Source: Sialis fuliginosa
Taxonomy: Eukaryota > Arthropoda > Insecta > Megaloptera > Sialidae
Assembly: GCA_961205875.1 (NCBI GenBank)
Contig: OY540815.1
Span: forward strand, 17,917,638 to 17,981,637
DNA length: 64,000 nt
Reading direction: 5' to 3'
The notes under the pieces: model-generated
The model's input: only the letters and a program-made list of their open reading frames with translations
Database searches by the model: none
Told to the model about the DNA's origin: nothing
Made by a program: the position numbers and the translations under genes
Shown here: positions 47,501-58,727 of the stretch, in pieces
Numbering within the stretch: position 1 is the stretch's first letter
Layout of the letters: every line of letters begins with the position of its first letter

Positions 47501-48610
47501 ATGATATACAATACACTGGTGGTGCATTGTGAAAACATTGAAGTCGCTTTTTTGCTGCAATAAAATTCAATACTTTGGTGTTTGGGGTTTCAGTGTAATT
47601 CTCTTTTATATTACAGTATAAATATTCGTTAATTTTAGATAAAATATCTTTTCTTTGCAGGTATAATAATGTTTTCAGAAATTTTAAAAATATATTTTTT
47701 TACTGGTGTTGTAAAAACAATATATTTGGGTTACTCGACTATAATCAATATATTCTAATAAACACATTTTTATTTATAGGAATTAAAAATATATATCCGG
47801 TATATGGAAATCAATGTTACTAATACAAATAGCGATAAAAAGAAAAAAAGGTGAAAAGTTTCATAATTTTTTATTTTTTTATTTCACTCACTTTACTTCA
47901 ATTATTTTTAATATATTTTTAAATTTCAAGATAATTGGACATCGGGAAGTGGGTGAAAAATTAGTTACAAGTTTTGATCGAAACGGATAAAGAAGCAAAG
48001 TTAATAAAATTGTAAAAAATTATTATTATTTTATTTTCTTTGGCTATATTATAACTCCGCATTTTATCAGTTGAAAATATTTTAAATTAAACGTTAATAC
48101 AGAATGTTTCATAAAATAAAAATATTTCTTCAATCGTATATAGATCAAAAAAAACTTCCAAGTCAGAAACATTCAAAGAAAATAGAAAATAATTATTTTT
48201 TCGATTACTATCTCGTAAATTTAAAATCGGATTCCTAACTTACTACGCTGATAAAATCAAAAAGAAGAAAAAATACGTTTTTCTTCTATTTCAAATGTTA
48301 TATAACTTTTGTAATAAAAGTTTCGTTCTACATTTTAATAGTTCATGATAGAGTAACATAGTATACGTTTTATGGTCTTGTACCACAGTTTTGTTGAAAT
48401 ATAATTACGTTTTTAAATACTTTCTGAACTGTCTACAAGAATACAAATTTCATATGAATATATACCTATTTATTGATTTAACTTCATATTTAATACGCAA
48501 AAACATATTTTTTTGTGGAGCACTTCAAAAGTTTCCACTGTAAAAAATAAAAACTTAATTTTAATGAAAAATATTCACAACCAATTTCGGGTTTTATTAA
48601 ATATTTTCTT
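44531..48610. other. Long A+T-rich non-coding stretch
   Basis: At about 46130-46560 a degenerate fragment starts 'agtgttccgtgccatcaacc', carries GACAGACAGACGGAC and ends near 'tcacggaatactaaaa'; it may be related to repeat E. At 47658 on the plus strand 'atcttttctttgcag' is followed by GTATAA, a weaker relative of the recursive-splice layout noted elsewhere. No gene is recognised. Confidence 0.45.
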
Positions 48611-48880
48611 TTAAATTTTAGTGATCCATATGGGCACTTCAGAGTACCACCTTATATATGTTTTCACGGAAGAAGACTGCTCACGATAAAATAGTGCGGG
48701 ATATTTATTTTCATTCCAACAACAATAAGCCACGATCACGAACGCAGAGTTTAATAACACTGTTACCGAAATTGCGGAAGTAAATAAGAAAAAACTGCGA
48801 CCAATTGCAGCCATCGAATGTCGTGAATGAAAAAGGTCAATTTTTGCAACGTGATCTAGACTGCACGGGTTTTGATACAT
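48611..48880 (-). CDS. Unrecognised 89-codon ORF with a hydrophobic segment (weak candidate)
   Basis: The minus-strand frame starts at an ATG at 48880 and ends at 48611. Its composition is more balanced than the surroundings, which is why it is listed. Residues about 28-52 (SFFLFTSAISVTVLLNSAF…) form one plausible membrane segment, followed by a tryptophan- and tyrosine-rich tail. I do not recognise a family. There is no clear acceptor upstream or donor inside. It could be an exon, a decayed receptor fragment, or chance. Confidence 0.2.
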   Translation of the reverse strand: MYQNPCSLDHVAKIDLFHSRHSMAAIGRSFFLFTSAISVTVLLNSAFVIVAYCCWNENKYPALFYREQSSSVKTYIRWYSEVPIWITKI

Positions 48881-49600
48881 TCAAAAAAATTATTGTTTGT
48901 TTTTTTAATAGCATTATATAAAACAAAGGCTTAATTAATTAATTTAAATATTCGGTTTTATTATATTAATATTATCAATTCAATTTAATCTTTATATATT
49001 TTTATTATAAAGTATAAATTCTAATTTCCCTTAGTACGGACTTGCTTTAGATCAATTATTAAATAACCTAGATTAATTCTAGAGCCTTTTTTTCGAACGG
49101 TGAAAGTCCCATCAAAATCGGTTCAGTCGTTTACGTCCCAATTCAAAAGAAAGAAAATATTGACTCAAAATCACTGTAAAACATTTAAATAAATATGATG
49201 ATTTCATGAAATAGTTAAATAATTTGTTTACTATTTTTTCTCTATATTTCCTACCATGCTTTAAAGTTTAAACATATATTTTTTTCGGAGTGAAAAAAAA
49301 CAATCCATACGGTAAGAGGTTAAAAATATTAACAACAAATTTTAAGACATTCAGGAGAACTCTTATCAGAAAATAATGGCACCCAAAATCAAAAATAATA
49401 AATAACAAGCTGAAATTTTCATACACCATATAGGTACGTGCAAACAGGTATTTACAACTGAAACATTATTTAAAATCCTTTCACTACTTTAATGATATTA
49501 CATTATCTAACAGTGTCATCTCCCAATACAATCTAACGCGCCCACGCATTATATATTACATATATTACATAAAAATGCATTACACACCTACACAGAGAAT
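48881..49600. other. A+T-rich spacer
   Basis: A short retroposon-like phrase (catcaaaatcggttcagtcg) lies at 49112-49131. Nothing else is seen. Confidence 0.4.
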
Positions 49601-49607
49601 TTTTCAG

Positions 49608-49892
49608 ATACGATAAATCTGCAAAAGCGGCGTAGATCGCTTAAATCACGTCAAAACCTAGCAGCAACGGCTTCTTATGAAAATACGTCATAAATTGTAG
49701 CTAGCTCGTACATACACCGGTCCTTCTGTAGCAGATAAAGCAGATTTACCGGCATTTGCTACGGCAGCCAAGTGTAAAAACCGCTCGCCCAACCACGTTC
49801 TAATACACAACTTATATACATACATACACGTCGTACATGCATGTGTGGGAATCTGTAGATAAAGGATGCTTTACAGTGAAGAATTATCTGAG
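49608..49892 (+). other. Possible non-coding exon ending in a strong donor
   Basis: CTGAG|GTAAGTATG at 49889-49901 is an almost ideal donor on the plus strand. The nearest acceptor-like site (gagaatttttcag) ends at 49607. The block between is G+C-richer than average. All three frames contain stops, so it would have to be an untranslated exon or a partial one. The opposite-strand ORF (49759-49956) is unrecognised. Confidence 0.2.
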
Positions 49893-49899
49893 GTAAGTA

Positions 49900-50189
49900 T
49901 GTAAAACTGAAATTAGACACCCCTTCCTCACACCAAAATCTAACATTATAAGTCAAATTAGTTATTTAATTTATACAATAGACTTTCCTTATTGTAAACC
50001 CATTTAGGAAAAGTATCTTCCATACTGTAAACTCTCCCCCTCAACTTATAACAGAATTGAGTAGATGATGAACAAGTTCAGAGTCTGGAACAAATGGGGT
50101 TTAGAAACTATAACCCATGAAGAAGAAGGTTAGGTAATACAGATTTCTATTATGATAGTCGATAATACAAATGTCACACTTCCATGTTT
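49900..50189. other. Spacer, nothing recognised
   Basis: No element or gene seen. Confidence 0.4.
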
Positions 50190-50370
50190 CTATCTAATAA
50201 AAAAACAATTTTGAGGGTATAAAGTAGACCATGTCCTTCCTAAGGATGTAAGCTATCTCCCTGTCGAATTTCATCAAAATCGATTCAGCGGTTTAGCCGT
50301 GGAAAGGTAACAGACAGAGAGATAGACACATTTTCGTATTTATAATATTTGTATGTATATCGTACTCTGG
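50190..50370 (+). repeat. Retroposon-like tail (cggtttagccgtg … acagaca type)
   Basis: 'aatttcatcaaaatcgattc', 'agcggtttagccgtggaaag', 'gtaacagacagaga' and 'cgtatttataatatttgta' appear in the order seen at 54885-55075. Such tails are widespread in insect genomes. No coding part is present. Confidence 0.7.
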
Positions 50371-51534
50371 CCGGAACTACTAGTTAATGGCTTGGATAGG
50401 TCATATCCAAAGTTACCGAGCAGTTTGCGATAAACTGTAGACAGCTATTGTTCTTGAAACCGGGTATAAATATACTCAACACACTATTTGAACTAGTCTC
50501 TTAATAACTGTTAGGCAAAAGGCAATGTTAACCGTGTTTTATGATAAGATATTATAAAGAAGAAAATTAGTAAAATTATGGAAAATACATTTCAAAATCA
50601 TGTTACTATTTAGTGATTTTTTTTCGCAATTATGTTGGCAACTCTATCAATTCTATGAAAGAATTCGTTGATTGAAATTGTAGAAAAGGCAATTTTACAT
50701 AAAATTCGATATTTATTTATAAATAATTAATCTTTATAAAAGCATTAGAATAAATTGAGAGTGATTTTTTTATATGTATTTATTTATTTTGTGTTTTATT
50801 TAGGCTGCCACTAGGATTTTATTTGAAATAATATGTTTAATTGATAAGACTATTTTCACCAGGACTGAAGAAACAATGAAAGTATCATACATAAAAATTA
50901 ACCTGTAGATAAAATGAATATATTTTTATTGGAAAATAAAAAAAATCCCATAAAAAAGAGTCACGAAATTATAGCTTAAATATTATTTTAGTGGTAAGAA
51001 AATACCACTTTCCCTTAAATAATACAAGATCTCTGAATTTTCTACTTTTTTATTATTGATTAAACCAACGAAAAATATTTTCACAGTGTGAATAAATCTT
51101 AACTCTTACCCTTTTTCTTATGTACGCGAAAAATGAAAAACTCGCTTCCCTTACTCGTTCCTTACTGGTTATAGAGTTGTATAATGGATGATCTAGTTCT
51201 CTTGCTTTGGAGAACTCATTTACACCGACTGTTTTAAAAATATCAACAGTTTTTTTTCAGGAGGCTTATACTTTAACAACGTCTTTAAAACAAGAGATTC
51301 AATTTCGTTGCTTATTCTGTATATTACTTATTTACATACATATATATGTAAATGTTACATTTTTTCCACTGAATTCTTGATGAAATTTTTTCATATAATG
51401 GTATTTTGAAACTATTTCTCAAAATTCGACCCTGATTTACTTTATATAATAAAAAATAACGTAGATATACATTTTTTTTCATACATTTTACATACTTTAT
51501 ATACATATAACAATTTTCCTGCTTGTATGTTTAT
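50371..51534. other. A+T-rich non-coding DNA
   Basis: A strong plus-strand acceptor-like run (cagttttttttcag) ends at about 51260 and is followed by GAGGCTTATAC, but no donor or open frame supports an exon. The 51324-51506 ORF is noise. Confidence 0.4.
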
Positions 51535-51859
51535 TAGGGTGGTCCTTAGATGGAGTTGGGACGAATTTTGACTAGGTCGTACCCCAAATCAGCTCCAAAT
51601 AATTTTTTTTTAATGTGAAGAAAATTTCAGCCCTCTATCATAAAAATTGGTAATTATTCCTAGTACTCATTTTCTATATCTAGATGGATAAATTAAACTT
51701 GTGATTCAACCTTGACAGCTATGTATATGAGTCATTACATCAAGAGAATTTTTTTTTCTTATAATTTATGGATAATTTTGTCAGAAAAAAGTTTGACAAC
51801 TTGAAATAAAAAAGCTGCCCAGTCAAAATTCGTCTCTACCCCATCTAAGGTTCACCCTA
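51535..51859. mobile_element. MITE with long terminal inverted repeats (TAGGGTGG ends)
   Basis: The left end TAGGGTGGTCCTTAGATGG and the right end CCATCTAAGGTTCACCCTA are inverted, and the match continues inward through GACGAATTTTGACT and its complement for about 40 bp. The element is about 325 bp. TA at each extreme could be the target site. The superfamily is uncertain. No coding remnant. Confidence 0.88.
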
Positions 51860-52087
51860 GGTACAATAAAATAACTTTTATGATAAAAAAAAAACATAAA
51901 ATAAGATAAATGCAAATATTAAGATTTTCATTGAATTTAAAATAATCTTAAAAAAAGATTTGCCTCTCGATAACTACAACAAAAGTTTTAATTTAAAGCA
52001 AATACATTCTCATAACTATCTCACTAATAAATTCTCCCGTTTATTGTCTTAAAAGTAGACAAATGCAACTACATAAAGTGCACTTAC

Positions 52088-52132
52088 CGCAGCCAAAGGA
52101 TCTATACAAGTAGGTCAAGAAAACTCACTCAC
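52088..52132 (-). other. Candidate recursive-splice site with 45-nt cryptic exon
   Basis: On the minus strand a long pyrimidine tract (cttattttctttcag) ends at 52133. It is immediately followed by GTGAGT (52127-52132), so a strong acceptor abuts a strong donor. Forty-five nucleotides further is a second strong donor, GCG|GTAAGTG (52082-52087). A TTAAC-type branch point lies about 25-30 nt upstream. All three frames of the 45 nt contain a stop, so normal coding inclusion is unlikely. This is the known layout of recursive splice sites in long insect introns; the assignment is inference. Confidence 0.45.
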
Positions 52133-52680
52133 CTGAAAGAAAATAAGAAAAAATGTTAACACACTGCCGATAGTAAAGCTATGTTAACGTTAAATGCAAC
52201 ATAAAAATGTAAAATGAAATATTATGCAGCAGAATACTGTATGCCTCATATATCAAACATGTCAAAGTTTTTATTCAAATGTACACAAGTTAGTAACTAC
52301 GGTCAATTTACTTGATCATGCAATATACAGGAGTTACATCACCTTGAGATTTTCAAGGAATCAAAAAAAATCGATATGGAGAATCATACATTAATATCTT
52401 TTTAAATATGTTTTTTTTTATTTTGTCAGAAATAAAACTCACATTTGTATATTAGTTTTCTAATATCCTAATTAGTCCACGGTAATTATATTAAATATCG
52501 GTATGGAGAACCATACATGACTTCCATGTTCTTTCTATCTTTTTAAATAATTTTTAAATACACATTTTTTTTAAATATTTTATTTATATAACCTACTACT
52601 ATAAATATACATATCGTAATACATTAAAAAAACATATATACTTACAACGGTTACAGCTCTTTTTGCCATTTGTATATAAA

Positions 52681-54420
52681 TATTAGTTTTCTAATGTCAA
52701 AAACATAATTCACATTCGTAAAAAAACTAATTTGACAATTTGAATTTAGTTGCATTTGTTTCCAAGGCAACATGAATTAATGACATATTAGTATTTAAAA
52801 TTCAAATTTTAAGTGTGTTTTTCACCCCTTTAATGGCTGTTTAGGCACGTACAAATAATAAATGTCCTTTAGATTCAATTGAACTGCAAATGTACCAAAT
52901 CTTATCAAAATTAGTGAGATAATACTCGCAATATTCACTTTTTAGACGAAAAAAGTTACAAAATTTCGAATATTTTCAAAACCCCTAATCCGATTAGCAC
53001 CAAAAACAATAGGTCTGGAGTACTCACTGAGACAAACATTTTCCCCAAAAATAATTCAGATCGGTGCATTTTTACAGTAGTTATCGTGAACGAAAGAAAA
53101 TTCTACATCCGCACAGACACACAGACACACGCACAGCCGCCAAGCGGAAATTAACTTTTCTTTACGTTTTGAAGTTAGTACAATCAGAATTTGTCATTTT
53201 CTCGGACACGATTTTTCGATGGTATTACAATACTTCCATTTCCTTCGGAACATGGAAGTAATATATTAGTTTTCTAATGTCAAAAACATAAAACACATTC
53301 GTAGAAAAACTAATTTGACAATTTGAATTAAGTTGCATTTGTTTCCAAGGAAACATGAATTAATGACATATTAGTATTTAGAATTCAAATTTTAAGTGTT
53401 TTTTTCACCCCTTTAATGGCTGTTTAGGCACGTACAAATAATAAATGTCCCTTAGATTCAATTGAACTGCAAATGTACCAAATCTTATCAAAATTAGTGA
53501 GATAATACTCGCAATATTCACTTTTTAGACGAAAAAAGTTACAAAATTTCGAATATTTCCAAAACCCCTAATCCGAATAGCACCAAAATCAATAGGTCTG
53601 GAGTACTCACTGAGACAAACATTTTCCCCAAAAATAATTCAGATCGGTGCATTTTTACAGTAGTTATCGTGAACGAAAGAAAATTCTACATCCGCACAGA
53701 CACACAGACACACAGACACACGCACAGCCGCCATGCGGAAATTAACTTTTCTTTACGTTTTGAAGTTAGTACAATCAGAATTTGTCATTTTCTCGGACAC
53801 GATTTTTCGATGGTATTACAATACTTCCATTTCCTTCGGAACATGGAAGTAAAAATCGGCAAATAAAAGAAAAAACATAATATACATTAATAGAATAATT
53901 AATTTGACAATTTGAATTAGTGACGTATTAATTAGAATTTAAAATTCAAATTTTGAGGGTTGTTTTTATCCCTTCAGTAGCTGTTTAGGCACGTACAAAA
54001 TAATAAATGTCCCTTAGGTTCAATTGAACTACAAATGTACCACGTCTTTCAAAATTAACGTTCACTTATTAGACAATAATAGATATAATATTTCGAATAT
54101 TTCTAAAACCCGATTAGCACCAAAATCAATAAGTCTGGAGTACTCGCTGAGACAAACATTTTCCCCAAAAATAATTCAGATCGGTGCATTTTTACAGTAG
54201 TTATCATGAACGAAAGAAAATTCTACATCCAGGCATACAAGACGCCATGCGGAAATCAACTTTTCTTTACGTTTTGAAGGTAGTACAATCAGAATTTGCT
54301 CTTATCTATCTTTCAGAACAAATAAAGTCTAAGTCTCGTCTCGCAGACGAGAAAAGTTTCCTATCAGCATGCAGTAAATCAGAATTAGTTTGGCATATTT
54401 CAAAAAATAATATTACTTGA
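52681..54420 (+). repeat. 583-bp tandem repeat, two close and one diverged copy
   Basis: The phase marker 'tattagttttctaatgtc' starts at 52681 and 53264, a period of 583. 'tcggtgcatttttacag' is at 53061, 53644 and 54181. Copies 1 and 2 are nearly identical; copy 3 (about 53866-54420) is diverged and shortened. Each contains a CAGACACACAGACACA tract that differs in length. Shorter related pieces (atatcggtatggagaac) lie just upstream at 52370-52570. The ORFs at 53064, 53669 and 54184 are the same stretch read three times and are not supported as genes. Confidence 0.92.
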
Positions 54421-54884
54421 ATAAAGAAAATTACATATATTACATAATATGTATTATACAATATACTAATTACAATTCACCTAAAACCACATTCGCTGGC
54501 TCTTTCTCTACATCACTCACTCTCTAAAACCCTCCATATCCATACGTAGATAATAACATCTATTATTGTCATTACCTAAAATAAATTCATTACAATAATT
54601 GTCACAAGTTGACATTTCAAGAGTTAATTATAAATACGATACCAGAGGCACAATTACTTATAAACTACAACAGCAAACAAGCGAATTATACGTATAATCC
54701 CCCCCCCCCTCATCGCTCCTATTAAATTTTGTGGGGGGAGGGTCTGTGCACCTACACCGGGAACAATAACATTCATTGGAAACGGCGCAAAACATTTCAA
54801 GATATCGTTGAAGCAATTGTCAAAATACAAAGACGTATTTAGATCAGTGGCGCACACGCACTTCTAAATTTTATATTATAATTA
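54421..54884. other. Spacer with a C-run
   Basis: An 11-C run lies at 54699-54709. The minus-strand ORF 54654-54857 crosses it and is not supported. Confidence 0.4.
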
Positions 54885-55075
54885 AAAACTCGCGACTTCG
54901 TCTGCATGGAATTTGTATTTTTTTTATTTAATCAATTTGGGATATAAAGTAGCATCTCTCTGCCAAATTTCATTAAGATCGGTTCAGCGGTTTAAGCGTG
55001 AAAAGATAACAAACAGACAGACGCACAAATAAAGTTACTTTCGCATTTATAATAATTGTTTTAAATAATTGCAAT
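54885..55075 (+). repeat. Retroposon-like tail, second copy
   Basis: 'aaaaactcgcgacttcgtct', 'aaatttcattaagatcggtt', 'cagcggtttaagcgtgaaaa' and 'aacaaacagacagac' then 'tcgcatttataataattg'. More complete on the left than 50190-50370. Confidence 0.75.
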
Positions 55076-55080
55076 ACTAA

Positions 55081-55412
55081 TGCCCGGTATTATAAAGGAC
55101 CTAACAAAATTTGTTAGCTAGCAATTACATTCATATGAGGTATTAATACTGTACTAGTATCTATGGATTAGTTATGGAATTTAGAGCAGTGACACTTCAA
55201 TTAATTGTAACACGGTTGGCATCTTTGACCGTACAAAATAATTTTCATAACATCACCACTGTTTTAATACCGTTTGTATTTATCTTCAACGCGTGCGTGA
55301 AACTTGTCAAAGTCATCAACAAACTCCAAAAGAACTGTCATATATGTTTGATACCTCAGTTGAAAGTGTTTGTTAGCTAACAAATTTGTTAGGTCCTTTA
55401 TAATACCGGGCA
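55081..55412. mobile_element. PIF/Harbinger-like MITE with TAA duplication
   Basis: The left end TGCCCGGTATTATAAAGGAC and its complement at the right end (GTCCTTTATAATACCGGGCA) are perfect inverted repeats that continue through CTAACAAA. TAA flanks it at 55078-55080 and 55413-55415, the 3-bp TWA target typical of PIF/Harbinger elements. 332 bp. ORFs at 55174-55380 and 55264-55488 are incidental. Confidence 0.9.
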
Positions 55413-55415
55413 TAA

Positions 55416-56199
55416 GGATCCAAACAATGATTTTTCGAACCTGCGCAATCAGTTCTTTATAAATGACAGCTGTACAAATATAATACATGGGGTATCTACT
55501 AAATTAAATGAATAGCCAGTTATTTGAAATTAAACTACTTCCGCAACAAGTGATAAGAAAACAAAAATAATTAGTCATTTTATTTCATATTTACACCACA
55601 ACAAAAATATATATTATTAATTACTAATACCTTATCTTTATGTTTACCGGAAGTAAATGAATAAAATATTTATACACATAGTTCTTTCTTTCAGTCGTTA
55701 TTCACAGAAAGAAAATAAAAAGACATTTGTATTCAATTTCAAAGAATTCTTACATATTTGATTTCTATTGATTCAATTGGAATGAAATCGTTATGAACGG
55801 ATATATACATTTACAATGAAGTTTATTTATTTTAAATATGATGACAAAAGTTTTCTTTGTCTCTTTTTCCGAGTGTTTTTACAAAAACAGATTCACATAT
55901 TAAAAAGTTCGATCCTTCTTTGATATATTTTAAAGAAAAAAATAATAGTTTTATATTTGTTTTGTTATTAACATGAATTTGTTTTATTTAAAAAATAAAT
56001 AGATAAAGATAACATAATTCTCGAATAATCTATCGTAATATTAATATCATAATAATTATATTTAATATTTCCGCTATTTTCTAGATTAAATATGGTAATT
56101 AAAAACCTCAACACCACGTCGCATTTTTGTATGTTTTGACATTTCGTGGATTTCTTATCCAGAAATACCACACCTTTTATTTGTATATGAAATATAATT
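55416..56199. other. A+T-rich spacer, nothing recognised
   Basis: No repeat or gene seen; the minus-strand ORF 55968-56171 is noise. Confidence 0.4.
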
Positions 56200-56570
56200 T
56201 TTTTTAATATTTAAGATTAATTTTTGTCTGGGAAGAAAACGTCCTATTTTTGAAAACGATCTTTCAACCGGATACGGATGTTTACTGACGTCGATTTTAG
56301 TCAAATTAAAAATTGTAGGTAATATTATAATCTATAATTTATGTTCTATTCATTTTTTCGAAAAAAAATTATTATAATTGAAATGGTTCATAACAGAGAA
56401 GAAATCTATAGTTTATGTCCCATTCATTTTATTCTAAATTTAGTTTGTCAGAAATATTAATAAAATAAGAGTCGCTTAGACTGTTCACTGTCAGGATTAC
56501 GTATAAGAAAGTCACATGGCTTCCATGGCAGATAGTTTTTTTATTAAAATTATACTTCCTTTGGCGCGTT
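56200..56570 (-). repeat. Dispersed repeat D, inverted copy
   Basis: Read on the minus strand it gives 'gccatggaagccatgtgac', 'cgtaatcctgacagtgaac', 'ttttttcgaaaaaatgaat' and 'aatcgacgtcagtaaacat' in the order seen near 9690-10500. Confidence 0.75.
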
Positions 56571-58650
56571 CAGAGTGAAATTTTAGTAATGGAACGACAT
56601 AATTATATTCACTCTTATAGATAATACAGATTTCTGTTATATTATTCGGTAAAACAGATTTTTTGAAGTTATTAGTTTCACATTTGTTTTCTAAATGTTT
56701 TTTTCAAACATTGGTGAAACCAAAGATTTTACTCCGGGAAGGATTATGAAAATTCCTAAAGGATTGAAAATTAATGTCTTTCAATCAGTGTGGGAGGGGG
56801 GGGGGGGGGGATATTTAAATTTACTTGACAAAAAAAACTTATAAAAACCGCGAGAAGAGACTTTTCAATGAAATATAAAAATATCACACATATTTTAACG
56901 GATAATTAGTGAATATAGTAAAACTAAAAACTTAATTAACTAGTTGAAATAATATAACATCCTATTAACACAGCTATAGAAGTACATAGCAAATAATAAT
57001 TACCCAAATGCTAAACTATTAATTGTAACATTTAAGAGGTATTGTTATAGAATCATGCATTATCAACAGGTTATTATCAACATTGACTTAACGACTAAAG
57101 TTGGGACTTCATAATGAGATAATCTACCGAAATGTGTATGAATTTTTTAAAAGCTCAGCTACAATTATAATCATGTGTAAATAATGATCATGAATATTTG
57201 TTTTAATAATTTTATCCCATTTCTTCATATTTTGATTATATTTTACAGAGAAAATGTGTGTCAAAATGTCAAGAAGTTCACGAAAGCGTAGACCTTAAAA
57301 AGAAATCTATTCATAAATATTTATCAAAAAAACACATTAGATTAATTTTAAATTTTCAAACAAAATACAACATATAATTTTTATTTTATTTCACTTCATT
57401 AACTGCTTTCAAGAACATTTTTACATTTCAGTAATATATTATAAAAATCTCTTTTTAAAAAGAGAATATTTAATTAAAAATTTACATGCACATACCAATT
57501 TTATGTTTTCATTTGTTGAATAATTTACGTAAAAAAATAATTAAAATTAAATAGGATTATTTATATGTCCACTTTAACCCGGCAGTGGAGACGTGAAAAA
57601 TTCTGACGTCAGTGGGAACGTTGGGTCAAATTGATCCTTCGATATTAAGGGCTATTTAAAGCACTATTTAATTACATAATTATTTTATTATTAAGTAAAA
57701 CATGTCATTAAATCCTCAGTCTAGTATAAATCACATAATATACCCCAATTTTTATTTCTAAGATTAATGAATGTATAGAAGAAAAAAATTATGAAAACAT
57801 AACATCTTAATCACATGATTTAAACAAACATAGAAGGATTGAATATTGAATTAATTCAATATCATTCGAATCTGATAAATTTTTAAAAATGTTGTAAAAA
57901 AAGTCACGTAAACGGGAATATTGGGTCAGATTGCCCCATCAACAACTTTCACGAGGAATAACATATCAAGTAAAGAACTAATTTCGTTTTGTTAACAGAG
58001 CACGCTAGCGGCAATTTTTTTCCGACTTGATTAACTATCACTACTTATTCCTTATGTTACCTAACGTAACAAAATATATACTAAAACCTGGACAAAGAAC
58101 ATATTAAAGAATTTTAAAAAAAAGTGCAAAAAGTGCACTAACGGACAGACAGACAGAGAGACGTTGCGTTTTATAATATGTATGAATAGTCCATCAAAAT
58201 ATTAACAGAGATAATACAATTTTCTGTTAAAACAGTTTACTTTTACGTCAGCCACTTTTCTTAAACGGATAACTTATAATTAACAAAGAACGGGCCTGAA
58301 ATTAATTACCCAATCACAAAAGGGGTGTGTTAAGAATTTCCGTTGTCACGTCGACTAATCCGACCCTGCCACAATGATGAATAACTTTCCGCACTGTTTG
58401 TCACCCGACATCTACCAGGCATTATTCATTTTTCCTCGGTTTTTCAAAATGCGTATTCTCTCTCTCTCTTTGGAAATCTACGAATGCTACTCGCAATGAC
58501 GCTTCCACCATTTGTTTTGTATCAAGCAGGAAAAATGTGAATGTGATAAATAAATTAGTGTGAAGTGTCTGAGACTGAATAATGTTTTGGATATTGTACA
58601 AAAATGATAGAATGTATATCACGTATGAAAAATTATTGTTACAATTTACA
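56571..58650. other. Non-coding DNA
   Basis: A 15-G run lies at 56796-56810. Two related phrases, 'gtgggaacgttgggtcaaat' near 57610 and 'aacgggaatattgggtcaga' near 57915, may be ends of an unidentified repeat. A CT-dinucleotide run is at about 58457-58469. The minus-strand ORF 58422-58691 is unrecognised. Confidence 0.4.
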
Positions 58651-58727
58651 ATTAGGGCTGCACACGACACGAGAGAGTTTGATATTGACATGCTCGTCTC
58701 ATGGAAATTAAAGCCATCTCGTCTCGA

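Noticed and set aside
47640-47680. Plus-strand recursive-splice-like site (TTTCTTTGCAG then GTATAA)
   Set aside because: The donor half is poor, no second donor follows closely, and the strand conflicts with the two better sites; kept only as a remark.
53064-54420. Three similar plus-strand ORFs suggesting a gene family
   Set aside because: They are the same part of a 583-bp tandem repeat and contain a CAGACA microsatellite that changes frame-length between copies.
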